A DNA stretch of 64,000 nucleotides from Hydractinia symbiolongicarpus (GCF_029227915.1 NC_079887.1:7378001-7442000); one strand, 5' to 3'. Positions 11,885 to 24,039 are shown, counted from the stretch's first letter. Translations and numbers: made by a program. The notes: generated from the letters alone by a model not told the origin.

Positions 11885-12165
11885 TGACCACCCTTGGGAT
11901 GGCTATTGGTTTTCTCGTGGAAACACTGTTACCTTCTGGTATTGGTCCAACAAGTTCAAAGAAACAAGATAAAGGAGGTGATTATAAACAAGCCGCAAAA
12001 GAATGGATTAAAAAAAACTTAACGCATTGGCATCGCTTCCTGGGAGATTAGCATCAACAGCAGCATCACCATTACCAGGTATCGTAGGTTCAATCATATC
12101 ATGGGTGCTTATTAGAGCAAAAAAAGTGGTTCGCTGGTATCACAAAATCTATGGGCTTTGATCGT
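11885..12165 (+). pseudogene. Decayed Polinton: tail of the coiled-coil/membrane protein gene
   Basis: Translated pieces (with two frameshifts) match the C-terminal third of the minus-strand gene at 33624-34802: IGFLVETLLP, AKEWIKK, LPGRLASTAA and GIVGSIISWVLIRAK. A hydrophobic tail, QNLWALIVGFG, then corresponds to sequence lying beyond the stop codon of the better-preserved copy. Its orientation relative to neighbouring relic genes is the same as in the full element. Confidence 0.72.
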
Positions 12166-12205
12166 AGGCTTCGGTGTTACATAATATAGTATTATTTTTA
12201 TCGAT

Positions 12206-12570
12206 TCACCTTTCAAAATAATACGAAACACCTTCAAATCCCGCCATACTTAAAGCGATAAAAGCTAATTCTCTTTTATGTTGACTCTCATCGGGTGTGC
12301 AAAAGTCACTCTCATAGCATCATTGAGTTCTGTAAACTTAGCATCGGCCCTCTTTTCCGCTAAAAGCTGTTTACTTATGAAATCGATTCTTTCCTGTGTC
12401 TTCTGCCGCCATTCAACCCGTGCTTTTTGTAATTTTTCTACAGCAAGATCATGCCATTTTTCTTTCTTTATCGATACTATCCTTAGACAATTTGAGAATA
12501 GAAACAAGGTTCCCGTGAAGGCTAAAGTATTAGCTAAAGCCCCTCCCAACATCATTGCTATACTGGCCAT
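12206..12570 (-). pseudogene. Decayed Polinton: homologue of the 141-aa membrane protein
   Basis: It starts MASIAMMLGGALANTLAFTG like the intact 33068-33493 gene and keeps the K/E-rich middle up to FTELNDAMR. A frameshift then gives a spurious stop at 12265. The true C-terminus, ELAFIALSM and a Tyr-Tyr-Phe-Glu end, is recognisable in another frame down to 12206. The segment between is shortened. Confidence 0.75.
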
Positions 12571-12579
12571 TATTTTATA

Positions 12580-12807
12580 CTAGATATTAATATTTTCTGG
12601 CAATATTTTTTGCTTAATCAAATATTCTCTCGTCATTTCACTGGCAGCAACAATGACAACTAGTTTTCCGGTATCTTCTAAATCAAATGTTCGAATCGAA
12701 GGTGGTGCCATTTTTAAAATCTTTTTTCCTAACATTGAATAACTGACAGCAAACACACTTACGAGAGACGCATGATAAAAGTCGTTGACAATGGTTTTCT
12801 TGTTCAT
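12580..12807 (-). pseudogene. Decayed Polinton: homologue of the 75-aa protein (frame still open)
   Basis: This has the same length, 75 codons, as the intact homologue at 32675-32902, with roughly three-quarters identical residues, including YSMLGKK, FDLEDTGKLV, IVAASEM and REYL.KQKI. It is the only frame in the relic without a break. I class it with the relic because all neighbours are dead, although the frame could still be translated. Function unknown. Confidence 0.72.
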
Positions 12808-12833
12808 TATAATTTATGGGAGATAATTTTTTT

Positions 12834-13130
12834 TATTCTAAATCAAATTTCTTAGGTTGTTTAAACGATTGTTGGCTTTGTCTTTGCGAGCTCGCGACCT
12901 CGCTTGATACTGATTGCTTCCTATAAACAAAATAAGCAAAAACCCCGACGAAACCGAGAGCTATTAATTCTCCTCCGATAGCGTAGTTCATCTCACCCTT
13001 TGGTTTTTCATCAAGTAGTTATTGACTCTTTGGCGGATTTTTCAATTCTTCTCTTTTTTTACGATTGTATTCAGCCAACCTTTTCCAACTTCAACTTTTT
13101 TAGGGTCCTTAGTTGTCACGTGGATCACTC
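12834..13130 (-). pseudogene. Decayed Polinton: homologue of the 139-aa membrane protein
   Basis: Two fragments in different frames match the intact gene at 32205-32624: an N-terminal VTTKDPKKVEVGK stretch near 13110, and a membrane segment (NYAIGG..LIALGFVGVFAYFVY) ending in a stop near 12835. The Gln/Pro-rich linker of the intact protein is missing. Confidence 0.68.
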
Positions 13131-13144
13131 TCTGTTCCTCTGCT

Positions 13145-13686
13145 ATTAATTAAACCAGATAAAGGTTTTTCATTCATATAATGTCTTCCCGTAATAATTC
13201 CCACAGATAGAGGAGCAAAAAATTACCAAACCGATAATATAGGTCCCATGTGAATCTTTGAAGAGCAGAGTGTAAAAAATGGTCATTTTCCAAGTCATTG
13301 CTCAACGCATCTTGATTGTTTATTTCTAACACTGGGCAAGCTGCTATCGAATATATGTGAATCAATGATTTACCTAAAGACTTGACCATCTATCCTGATA
13401 GTTTAGCTTCATAGATGCTGTAAAGTTTTTCTATTTCTTTAGTATTAAGTTTGTTAATTTGCTCTTCACTATATAGTTTTCCCAGGTATAACTTGCTATT
13501 CCCAGTTCAAACATATTTAACCAATTTCTGCTTTTTGGAGTCATATTTACCCGAAATATCAATTATATTATCTATTAATGCTTCCGTCATTATAATTAAC
13601 GTGAGATTTTTTTTGAGACGGAAGCCAGCATACAAAATCCCTGAGAATATACTGGCGAACAAGATAAAGTTGATGTATTCAATCAT
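13145..13686 (-). pseudogene. Decayed Polinton: homologue of the 201-aa membrane protein
   Basis: From ATG 13686 the frame reads MIEYINFIL, a hydrophobic segment, then TGNSKLYLGKLYSEEQI and IYEAKLSG. Two in-frame stops interrupt it, followed by MVKSLGKSLIHIYS and SNDLENDHFLHSAL, all matching 31640-32245. The shared MIEYINFIL supports 31640 as the true start in the full element. Confidence 0.75.
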
Positions 13687-13879
13687 TTTGTTATATATTG
13701 TTATACATTTCTTTTGTTCTCTAAATAGGATATTGACAGGATGCTATAGATCTCCTGATAGGTGTCATAAAGAAACTATCAACAATCTTGCAATCTCTTG
13801 TTACAACAAATCTGTAACGAAACCACAAGAACACGTACTGGCAAACCTTATACATTCTTGGAAATTCCCTTCCCATGAC

Positions 13880-14400
13880 TAGACAAGTTTGCTTTCCTTC
13901 CAGCAGTTATTCTTTAACTTGATTTAATTCTTCTTCCCTGATAACATTAACATCTCTTTATGGATAGTGTTTAAATCATCCCTATCTTTTGGATACCAAA
14001 CATGCAACATTTTTGCTTGTCGTCGTAAATTTTTAGGTATTGCGGTATAACTTTAGTTAAGTAACCACAATGAACGATTTCTATGACGTCCAGATATGGC
14101 TAACTAAAGTAAGGGCTGTCTTTTCTTATCCAAATTGCTGTCTGCAATAATGTCATCAATCAGAAACAAAGTTTATATTCTTCACAGAAACGATTCACTT
14201 CCTTGATCCAATCATACAAACGGTCTTCTGGCTCGATTAAAATCACATATGGGTCATTCCAAAACATCTTTGTATCTCTGTATGTTTTATACCATCTCAA
14301 CGTTGTGGATAATGGTGAAATCATTATAAGATGCATAACAAATAACCAACAAATAACGCAGTGCGATCTTCTTTCATGTACTCCATTTAGTATAAGACAG
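13880..14400 (-). pseudogene. Decayed Polinton: packaging ATPase remnant, P-loop deleted
   Basis: Fragments match the ATPase at 31005-31601: YMKEDRTALFVG at the start, RWYKTYRDTKMFW, PYVILIEPED and a Walker B-like stretch. Frames shift several times. The glycine-rich Walker A loop that follows ALFVG in the full gene is absent, so the loss is not just point decay. Confidence 0.68.
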
Positions 14401-14442
14401 AAACAAATTCTCCATTTTTAATATTTAATTGTGCATCCATTA

Positions 14443-15322
14443 TTAGATATAAGCATTAAGGTTTCCCGCCGTTTCTGCCTTCCTCTCTATCTGTAGGGCT
14501 ATACCTTCACTAGCATTTTCTATTCTCGGTCTGGTTCCATGCAGCTTATTTTCATCAATTGTCCTGAAATCTAGCCACAGTGCATACTTGTCAGTCAAGT
14601 AATCACCAATGTTCATATCAGTCGAAAAATCTTCAACGTCTTTTAGTTTACCTGCTGCGAAGTAACGAAAAATTTCATCATATTGCTCAAAAGGTTTCAT
14701 TCCCTGAGCGTATAGTTGATTCGGCTTTCGTTCTACTATCACAGATACCTTTTTAATTTTAGGATTATAAAACCTGGTGGTATCCCATTTTGTATGGTTG
14801 TTCTCCCTCTTCAAAAAACGAGGATACCTTTCAAACTTCAAGCGAGTGTGTTCAAGGACCAATTCCAAATTAAATCACTTTTATTGAACTTTATCAACCG
14901 ATGTCTCACAATCCTGTCATAGAGCGCAACAAGTTTCCTATACTCTTCTCTTATTAAAGTTGCTAGATAATCGTGTGTGATGATTTCATATGCCAAAGAA
15001 ACCTTTGGAGATTTTATACCTGGCATCTAGCGAGGGCGCCAAAGTCCCTGACGAAGTCCCTGGGGTTTGCAGGTGTAGACTTCATGAAACGATTGTAATT
15101 ACTAAAGGTAATTTCATAGGCCAATTTATAACTCAGCCCTGATTGGTTAAATGATAACACATTGTCTAGTAGCCCAAAATCAAGTGGTATGATAAACTTA
15201 TTTCCATAGGTATCCGAAATGGCTTTATCAGATAGTTTATTTGCATCTCCGTTAAAACTGTCTACTCCTAAATTCATAGCATTTTCACTGTTTGCGTGAG
15301 GATGGGGAATACCCTCCCTCAT
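14443..15322 (-). pseudogene. Decayed Polinton: C-terminal two-thirds of the major capsid protein
   Basis: Three overlapping frames match residues ~125-435 of the capsid protein at 29684-31003: NKFIIPLDFGLLDN and LAYEITFSNYNRFM, then EIITHDYLATLI and IVRHRLIKFNKSD, then FYNPKIKKVSVIVE, PNQLYAQGMKPFEQY and YALWLDFRTIDENKLHG. The N-terminal third is cut off at about 15330, and two frameshifts separate the pieces. Confidence 0.78.
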
Positions 15323-15329
15323 TGTGCTT

Positions 15330-16630
15330 CTTTTATCATATTTCGAAAATACACGGCTTTTAAAAGCACCACAAAACAGTAGTTGTAGATCAAAGATGCC
15401 TGAGTTATTGTTTTACTGTTGTTTACAAGTTTGTACAAATCGTCTGAATGTGTAAGTTGTAATAAGTTATCTTAATTTCGCTGCAACCAAGATAATCTTT
15501 TGTCATGATGTAACTTCTTGTATGTCTTGTAATATCGAAGCACCGTCGCAACATACACAATCCTTGTGTGCAGCCTGGAGATGTTGAAGAACTTGATAAT
15601 GAATAAATAAATGAACGAATGAATGAAATACTTTTTCAGCTAAATAACTACGATATATACAGTAGAACGGCTAAAATATGAAATACATACCGTGGTCTCA
15701 AATATTAATATTACAAGATAGTTGTTACAGCGGAGGATGCAAAGAAAAACCCATTGAGCTATCGAGTCTGAATGAAATATGAGTGATAGAGGTATTGTAC
15801 TTTTGAAAGAGTGTCGCAAATAATATAAAATTTAAAAAATTTATAGAATGCAGAAAAAAAAGAAAAATATAAGAAAAGATAATAAAAAAGATAACAAGAA
15901 ATAAGAAGTTTTATTGAATTAACAAATATTTACATAAACATGTGCCAAAATATGCGCAAGAATTTATTTTTGTATGAATTTTGTTTGAATTTACCAGAAA
16001 GTATTAAACCTAGCAAAAATGAAATTTATTGTGTAATGTGTTCTACCAAGTGGGATGGCTCTGCAATTGAGAATAATCAAACGTTTAGAAGGGTTATTAT
16101 TTCTAAACGAATATATGGTTAATACATGATGGAAGTAAATTCTTTTTAAGTTGAGTTTGAGTTTGGCTTCATAAAGCAATACAACGTTATCGAAATTTAT
16201 TATATTAAGTTGTGAGAATAAAAGATCAGAGGCTGTGTTGTATATCACTAAATGTCATTAAAGAAACAACCTTTCTCATACTTACCTTTATTGGTTCCAA
16301 CTTCGTTTTCCTAGTTTTCAATGCTATAAGTATTATGTGATTGAAAAAAAAAGAGAAGTAAATCATACGTAATAGGTGTCTCAGATTTTCAAAAATGCCA
16401 TATATAATATTTTCTTTCTAGAAATAAAATATTTTCTAGTTGTCTTCTGTTACTTACCAACTGATATTACTATGGATTTATGTGTCTGTTGTAACAGTGG
16501 GCAGTTAGGCTTTGCAACCTTTTCCACAGTTAGTAATAATACGTCAATTAGAAAGAGCTTTATTAACCGACCAAAATGACACAGTCAAAGTAGCTGCTAT
16601 ACTGACATTTTCTAATGACTTTTCACTGTT
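15330..16630. other. Left part of sulfotransferase duplication unit A
   Basis: This is near-identical in order to 18966-20800 (unit B), apart from ~536 bases present only in B, and is partly matched by 42354-42950 (unit C). A 60-codon frame at 15940-16122 is also open in B (20104-20286) but has no recognised domain. I see no other gene here. Confidence 0.7.
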
Positions 16631-16669
16631 ATTTCAGAAATTGATGCTATCATCAGAAGTTAAATAAAC

Positions 16670-17416
16670 ATGCATGTGATTGTTATATGTGCTGGAAGAA
16701 CTGGATCACTTTCAATGAAATTTGCCTTAGAAGAACTTTACAAAGAGCGGTGTTATCATTTTAATATTTCATCAATACCTCCAGAACAGCATTATCTATT
16801 TCTGGAGAGACAACTAAAGGGAAGTTTAAGCAAAGAAGATTGGAAATGTTTTTATGATCAATTTTGTGCTGCTGTTGGCTCACCTGTGGCAGTTCATTGG
16901 AGAGAGTTAATAGAAGTCTATCCGAATGCCAAGGTCATTGTAATGCAACGAGAATCACAAGGATGGTACAAAAGTATCTGTGATACCAACATCACTCTCC
17001 TAAATTACTATGGAACATTAGCCTATGGAATTTCTCTGCTGTTCCTACCAAAAGGTACACACACTCTGTACACGTATGTTAGGCATTGCTACCTCAAAAT
17101 GTTTGGTGTGCACCTGAAAAAAGACAAGGATGTAATGATACGATGCTATGAAATGTTCTATGAAAATTTGAGAAATGAATTAGAGAGTAGAGATATCGTG
17201 TACTTGAACTATCAAGTTTAAGATCGATGGAAGCCTTTGTGTGAATTTCTAGGTTTTGAAATACCAAATAATGCATTTCCGAAAAGCTTGCAACACGAGA
17301 ACTTTATGATGACACATAAGAACGCTAAAAAGAAAAGCCAAATGGCTGCTAATATTGTAAAGTTTGTAGCTATAACGACCGTTGTGTTATTGAGTTTTTA
17401 TATTCAGTTTTTTTAG
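16670..17416 (+). pseudogene. Sulfotransferase-like protein, copy A, one in-frame stop
   Basis: The N-terminal loop ICAGRTGSLSMKFALEEL resembles the phosphosulfate-binding loop of the Sulfotransfer_4-type P-loop family. VIVMQRESQGWYKS fits the second nucleotide-contact segment. The family would transfer sulfate from PAPS to an unknown acceptor. Translation from ATG 16670 stops at TAA 17219-17221 after 183 residues. The same frame then stays open to TAG 17414-17416 and adds a C-terminal domain end and a hydrophobic tail (FVAITTVVLLSFYIQ). Copy C has CAA at the equivalent codon. A conserved splice-acceptor-like TTATTTCAG at 16629-16637 suggests a 5' leader intron. Either a pseudogene or a shortened protein. 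Confidence 0.65.
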
Positions 17417-18544
17417 CCAAATTATCTCGTGAAATTGCTTAAATGTAAAGGGGAAGAACAAAATAAAGCTCACAAAAGTGATAACGCCTTTGTATCCTGT
17501 CCTTTACATAAACTAATTTAGATTTTTTGGTAAAAATTTCATCACATTAAATATATCAAGCGAATATATGATGTGATAAAATAAACTTGTCCTCAGTGAA
17601 TTTTTTAAAACGAGATAGTACACATATGAATCCTGTCTGACTCATAGACCACTGAACACAAACATGGAAGACAAAAAAAGCAATTAATATTTTTTTATTT
17701 TTTTTCTATGATTATTTGACTAAGATTACCACTGTTCAGCTAGCTAACCAAATCAGGCGCACAGATCAGTCAATAAGACATACAGCTGGCCATCTTTAAA
17801 TTTAATGATACAATACAACAGATACCAAACTTTATCACAGACACTTCACACCGGAGCCCCTGAAGGTGGCAGTTTCGGAACTAAAAAAACAATCTGTGCA
17901 TGCCATTTTCATTTCCATCATCTTGTGAACAATTGCATATCAATTTGCGCACACTCTTCAGCGAAACGTAGCTTAAGTTGCTTATCACGCACTTCATATT
18001 ATTCAAATTATACAAAATTTTAGTGAGGTGACAGCGTCATTTCTACTTGGGGTTTGAGTTCTCAAAAGTCCGAATTAAAGACTTTGTGACATTTGGTAGT
18101 CGCACCAGTGATGTATAACACTGCCGTAGTATAGATACTATGCTGTCAAGAACAAGAGAGTTTATTCTAGGCTATGTTTCAACAAGGTAATTCGGGTAAT
18201 AATTAAATTTAAATAATATCCTTTTATCAAGAAAAGTATGTCCAATTAAATCTCCTTTATTCATAAATATCTGTGTTGTTACGCTGGTAAAAATGACGTT
18301 GAAACAAGTTATATCAAAAGCCTCCTCTTCAGTCATCTTTAATTAATAAGCAAAATCTATATATACTGTACAAATAATCATACTAGGTCAAGTATTTGCT
18401 TATTATTTTTTAATAATAATTCTTGGACCACGAACCATAAATTTCGAAAAGTTTAAAATATTTTATAGTACTTAAGTTTGATTAAATCTTTTTTTAAGGA
18501 ATATTTGATAGTAAATAAGTCTGATTAAACCTTTTTATAATCAC
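17417..18544. other. Right part of sulfotransferase duplication unit A
   Basis: Matches 21591-22438 of unit B until about 18270. After that unit A has ~270 bases not in B, part of which (18390-18450) resembles 25655-25740. No gene is seen. Confidence 0.6.
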
Positions 18545-18688
18545 ATAAAAGATTTTAACATGAACACGATAATATAAATGATATGTTTGTAAAAGCACAA
18601 TAGTAATACGTAAAGGTAAGATAACTGTTGGCTGTGTAAAGTTGTTTTATTGGTATATTAGTTTTAAGCTTCGTGTGGAGTACATCTA
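18545..18688. repeat. Boundary repeat, copy 2 of 4
   Basis: Same block as 11028-11194, but it ends at GTGGAGTACATCT and is fused directly to a fragment of capsid-gene relic. The junction marks a deletion or recombination relative to unit A. Confidence 0.82.
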
Positions 18689-18694
18689 GTAAGT

Positions 18695-18960
18695 CCATGG
18701 GGGTTTGCAGGTGTAGACTTCATGAAACGATTGTAAATACTAAAGGTAATTTCTTAGGGCAATTTATAACTCAGCCCTGATTGATTAAATGGTAACACAT
18801 TGTCTAGTAGCCCAAAATCAAGTGGTATGATCAACTTGTTTCCATAGGTATCCAAAATGGCTTTATCAGATAGTTTATTTGCATCTCCGTTAAAACTGCC
18901 TACTCCTAAATTCATAGCATTTTCACTGTTTGCTTGAGGATGGGGAATACCCTCCCTCAT
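18695..18960 (-). pseudogene. Polinton major capsid protein fragment (unit B)
   Basis: Closely matches 15055-15322 of the relic in unit A. It keeps one open frame of 68 codons with NKLIIPLDFGLLDN. It was clearly carried here by the duplication and is cut off at the boundary repeat. Confidence 0.78.
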
Positions 18961-19158
18961 TGTGTTTCTTTTATCATATTTCGAAAGTACACGGCTTTTA
19001 CAAGCACCACAAAGCGGTAGTTGTAGATCAAAGATGCCTGATTTATTGTTTTACTGTTGTTTACAAGTTTGTACAAATTTTCTGGATGTGTAAGTTGTAA
19101 TAAGTTATCTTAATTTCGCTGCAACCAAGATAATCTTTTTTATGATGTAACTTCTTGT

Positions 19159-19340
19159 ATGTCTTGTAATAAATATGGAATATTCAGAAATAATAAATTA
19201 AAGGTTTCACGTCCTAGCAGTAATTATAAAATCCCTGTTGAGGATGGCCGTTTTGTTAAATTTGATTGGTTAAAGAAATACAATTTGTTTTGTTATTCAC
19301 CTATTTATGATGATGATTACTATTTTGTCAGACCCCTCTT
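19159..19340 (+). pseudogene. Possible zinc-finger/hAT-type transposase fragment
   Basis: The frame contains DGRFVKFDWLKKYNLFCYSP, which resembles the conserved 'W.KKY.W..YS' stretch leading into TTF-type zinc fingers of hAT/ZMYM proteins. A related but broken copy lies at about 42520-42620. It belongs to the ~536 bases found in unit B but missing in unit A. Short and uncertain. Confidence 0.35.
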
Positions 19341-20843
19341 GTGGAGAGCAATAATCCATCTCTCACTTTATACATACTTTAAGTTAGTTGAAACTTTACA
19401 TACTTTATATACGAAGACAATGCAACTTTTGTAAAAACAAAGACCGCAGGTTGAGCGATGGATTATCAACACTGCATGTAAAATGGAATTTTATACTTGA
19501 AACCATCCCGAAGAGGGGTGAATTTGGGGAACGTTTAATGACCTTTCAACAGAAAGGTCATTAACAAAGGCTTTTTTTCGAAGTAGCATATTCCAGGCAG
19601 AACTTTAAACGGTGTTTAACGAAATTGAAGGGCTTCTTAACTCTAGACCTTTAACGTAAGCGTATAACGATGCCATCGAAGAGGTGCTCACTCCATAACA
19701 ATTGAAGGACCGTCGCAACATACGCAAGCCTTGTGTGCAGCCTGGAGATGTTGAAGAACTTGATAATGAATAAATAAATGAACGAATGAAATACTTTTTC
19801 AGCTAAATAACTACGATATATACAGTAGAACGGCTAAAATATGAAATGCATACCGTGGTCTCAAAATTTAATATTACAAGATAGTTGTTACAGCGGAGGA
19901 TGCAAAGAAAAACCCATTGAGCTATCGAGTCTGAATGAAATATGAGTGATAGAGGTATGGTACTTTTGAAAAAAAAGTGTCGCGAAGAATATAAAATTTA
20001 AAAAATTTATAAAATGCAGAAAAAAAAAGAAAAATATAACAAAAGATAATAAAAAAGATAAGAAATAAGAAGTTTTATTGAATTAACAAATGTTAACATA
20101 AACATGTGCCAAAATGTGCGCAAGAATTTATTTTTGTATAAATTTTGTTTGAATTTACCAGAAAGTACTAAACCTAGCAAAAATGAAATTTGTTTTGTAA
20201 TGTGTTCTACCAAGTGGGATGGCCCTGCAACTGGGAATAATCAAACGTTTAGAAGGGTTATTATTTCTAAACGAATATATGGTTAATACAAGATGGAAGT
20301 AAATTGTTTTTAAGTTGATATTTGAGTTTGGTTTCATAAAGCAATGCAACGTTATCGAAATTAAATATATTAAGTTGTGAGAATAAAAGATCAGAGGCTG
20401 TGTTGTATATCACTAAATGTCATTAAAGAAACAACCTTTCTCATACTTACCTTTATTGGTTCCATCTTTGTTGGATGAACACTTCCCCAGTTTTCAATGC
20501 TATAAGTATTATGTGATTGAAAAAAGAGAAGAAAATTATACGTAATAGGTGTCTCAGTTTTTCAATAATACCATATAAAATATTTTCTTTCTAGAAATAA
20601 AGTATTCTCTAGTTGTTTTCTGTTACTTACCAACTGATATTACTATGCCTTTATGTGTCTGTTGTAACAGTGCGCATGTTAGGCTGTGCAACCTTTTCCA
20701 CAGTTAGTCATAATAAGTCAATTAGAAAGAGCGTTATTAACTGACTAAAATGACACAGTCAAAGTAACTGCTATACTGACATTTTTTAATGACTTTTCAC
20801 TGTTATTTCAGAAATTGATGCTATCATCAGAAGTTAGATAAAC

Positions 20844-21590
20844 ATGCATGTGATTGTTATATGTGCTGGAAGAACTGGATCACTTTCAATGAAATTTGCA
20901 TTAGAAGAACTTCACAAAGAGCGGTGTTATCATTTTAATATTTCATCAATACCTCCAGAACAGCATTATCTATTTCTGGAGAGGCAACTTAAGGGAGGTG
21001 TAAGCAAAGAAGAATGGAAATGTTTTTATGATCAATTTTGTGCTGCTGTTGGCTCACCTGTGGCAGCTCATTGGAGAGAGTTAATAGAAGTCTATCCGAA
21101 TGCCAAGGTGATTGTAATGCAACGAGAATCACAAGCATGGTACAAAAGTATCTGTGATACCAACATCACACTCCTAAATTACTATGGAACATTAGCCTAT
21201 GGAATTTCTCTGCTGTTCCTAACAAGAGGTACACACACTCTGTACACGTATGTAAGGCACTGCTACCTCAAAATGTTAGGTGTGCACCTAAAAAAAGAGA
21301 AGGCTGTAATGATACGATGCTATGAAATGTTCTATGAAAATTTGAGAAATGAATTAGAGAGTAGAGATATCGTGTACTTGAACTATCAAGTTTAAGATCG
21401 ATGGAAGCCTTTGTGTGAATTTCTAGGTTTTGAAATACCAAATAATGCATTTCCGAAAAGCTTGCAACACGAGAACTTTATGATGACACATAAGAACGCT
21501 AAAAAGAAAAGCCAAATGGCTGCTAATATTGTAAAGTTTGTAGCCATAACGACCGTTGCGTTATTGAGTTTTTATATGCAGTTTTTTTAG
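20844..21590 (+). pseudogene. Sulfotransferase-like protein, copy B, one in-frame stop
   Basis: Same 249-codon span as copy A, about 96% identical in protein, with the same TAA (21393-21395) after residue 183 and the same open tail to TAG 21588-21590. The shared stop shows it predates the A/B duplication. The PSB-like loop and the VIVMQRESQAWYKS segment are intact. The 5' acceptor-like TTATTTCAG is kept. It could encode a truncated protein lacking the C-terminal hydrophobic tail. Confidence 0.65.
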
Positions 21591-22438
21591 CCAAATTATC
21601 TCGTGAAATTGCTTAAATGTAAAGGGAAAGAACAAAATAAAGCCCACAAAAGTGATAACGCCTTTGTATCCTGTCCTTTACATAAACTAATTTAGATTTT
21701 TTGGTAAAAATTTCATCACATTAAATATATCAGGGGAATATATGATGTGATAAAATAAACTTGTCCTCAGTGAATTTTTTAAAACGAGATAGTACACATA
21801 TGAATCCTGTCTGACTCATAGACCACTGAACACAAACATGGAAGACAAAAAAAGCAATTAATATTTTTTTATTTTTTTTCTATGATTATTCGACTAAGAT
21901 TACCACTGTTATCAGCTAGCTAACCAAATCAGGCGCACAGATCAGTCAATAAGACATACAGCTGGCCATCTATAAAATTAATGATACAATACAACAGGTA
22001 CCAAACTTTATCACAGACATTTCACACCGGAGCCGCTGCGGGTGACTGTTTCGGAACTAAAAAGCAATCTATATATGCCATTTTCATTTCCACCTTTTTG
22101 TGAACAATTGCATGTCAGTTTGCGCACACTCTTCAGCGAAACGTAGCTTAAGTTGCTTATCACGCACTTTATACTATTCAAAATATACAAATTTTAGTGA
22201 AGTGACAGCGTCATTTCTACTTGGGGTTTGAGTTCTCAAAAATCTGAATTAAAGTCCTTCTGGCATTGGGCAGTCGCACCAGTGATGTATAACACTGCAC
22301 TAGTATAGATACTATGCTGACAAGAACAAGAGAGTTTATTCTAGGCTACGTTTCAACAAGGTAATTCGGGTAATAAATAAATTTAAATAATATCCTTTTA
22401 TCAAGAAAAATATGTCCAATTAAATCTCTTTTATTCAT
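21591..22438. other. Right part of sulfotransferase duplication unit B
   Basis: Closely repeats 17417-18265. No gene is seen. It joins boundary repeat copy 3 without the extra sequence found in unit A. Confidence 0.65.
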
Positions 22439-22596
22439 ATAAAATCTTTTAACTTGACCACGATCATATAAATGATATGTTTGTAAAAGCACAATAGTAA
22501 TACGTAAAGGTAAGATAACTGTTGGCTGTATAAAATTGTTTTATTGCTATATTAGTTTTAAGCTTCCTGTGGAGTACTTCTGGTTAACTGCATGTA
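22439..22596. repeat. Boundary repeat, copy 3 of 4
   Basis: Same block as 11028-11194, ending TGGTTAACTGCATGTA. It lies between unit B and the copy of the death-domain gene's downstream region. Confidence 0.82.
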
Positions 22597-22635
22597 TTGG
22601 AGTTGGATTTCTTTCATTGTGAAGCGTTAGGTGTT

Positions 22636-23635
22636 ATACACAAAGTTTGTTGTGTTCTCTCTATAGATTTTTATAGTAGTGTGTCTGATTTCTTATAATC
22701 TGGGTTTGGCTATTAGACCTAGAAAAGGTTTTGTAGAAAATTGAGTTAGTATATTCAAAAACACCACATGGCAGTAGGTACGTAACGATTTACCGATACA
22801 TCCTGATTTTTTTAACTGTGCTATAGGGTTCGTTTAGTTATGCCACAATACAAAGAATTTAACTTCTGCATAAAGAAAATTAAAAAGCTTGAATCTAAGA
22901 TTATTTCTTTCAGTTATAAATGTTAAAGTAGCCACTTTTTACCTCATAGCGAAAACTTTGTTAATAAACTTGACATTTCTTATAAAGAAGGTACAACGTG
23001 GCGATAGCATCAAATATGGATTGCTGTCCAAAACGTTTTTTTTTAATTATATTCGTTGGTTCGACTATCATTTTTTTTTTTTTATTATGATGTGGTGTTT
23101 GTCCATTTTGGTGTAGCATTTGTTTTTGCTTAATAAATATGGAAAGAACATTTCCAATGCCATCGTCGAAAATGCGTTGTAATGCCAAGTTAGTTTTTCA
23201 ACTTATTTGGTCTGTTGTGAGAATTAAAATCTTTCTGGTCGTAGCCAGTATTTAAATTTGCAGGTTCGCCCGTCCGTTTGCATATCGCATTTTGTGTGTT
23301 CTGAGCACAGCTATTTAATCACGCAGAGATTGAATGCTGAGTATTAATAGCTAAAGCGAAAGAAAAGCAACTACGATCGTAAAATATTAGAAATTCTATT
23401 GTAACTACCTAATTTTGTATTGATTTCCGCTGTATTTTTATTAACAAAAGGGCAAAGATCTACTATATTTTTACCTAATTCTGCTGAAGAAAAGAAACAA
23501 GACGTATAGTATACCTAAACTAGCTTGCAAACCAACAGTCTAAATGAATTTTGCCTTTGTGTATTAGCATACGAGCTAGCCAAGGTTCTTAAGCCTATTT
23601 ATTTTCGCAGCAAACATATGGTAAATTAAATAAAA
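22636..23635. repeat. Degenerate copy of 1845-2805
   Basis: Carries the same ordered landmarks as the DNA downstream of the first death-domain exon. The death-domain exon itself is not present upstream of it. No open frame of interest. Confidence 0.68.
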
Positions 23636-24039
23636 GTAGCCGTGAGAAAAAAAAGGTCAAACAGACCTACAAACCTAACACTGACCACGACCACTTTCAA
23701 AACCAAAATGGACTTCGTCGTCATAAATCGGGCGTTTTGATTGGTATACTACGTGCGAGCGGTCAAATCAAAGCAAGTAAAAGTGTCCTAGTTTTATTTT
23801 GTGGCTCCTGAGCGAAAGCGGCGATTGAGATCATGGGGGTAATTATTATTAAAAATGGCATATTAATAATGCATTTATTTTAATCACATAATTTAATTTT
23901 TTAATGAAGGTTAGTAAATTAAGTAATTTTATTATTTAAGGAAATAAATTATTTTCTTAAATATATTTTAATCAAAAATAAGATTTTCAATTAAACAACC
24001 ACCTATTTTTTTAAGATCGCGGAAAGATCAAGGAGATTT

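Larger units (their letters stand above)
11885..15330 (-). mobile_element. Decayed Polinton, reverse orientation, internal part only
   Basis: Seven gene remnants lie in the same order and relative strands as 30.0-34.8 kb of the full Polinton, but inverted: coiled-coil membrane protein (+), 141-aa protein (-), 75-aa protein (-), 139-aa protein (-), 201-aa protein (-), ATPase (-), capsid protein (-). The polymerase, integrase and terminal repeats are absent. Amino-acid similarity to the full element is moderate and the 75-aa frame is still open, so this is a different, older insertion and not a copy of the 27-kb element. Confidence 0.82.

Noticed and set aside
15940-16122. A 60-codon frame upstream of the sulfotransferase copy, also open in unit B
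   Set aside because: Open in both only because the units are recent duplicates. Differences between them are mostly amino-acid changing, and no family is recognised.
19330-19530. A MITE suggested by CCCCTCTT and ATAATCCATC boxes in inverse orientation
   Set aside because: The matching boxes are short, imperfect and differently spaced on the two sides. Not enough to call an element.
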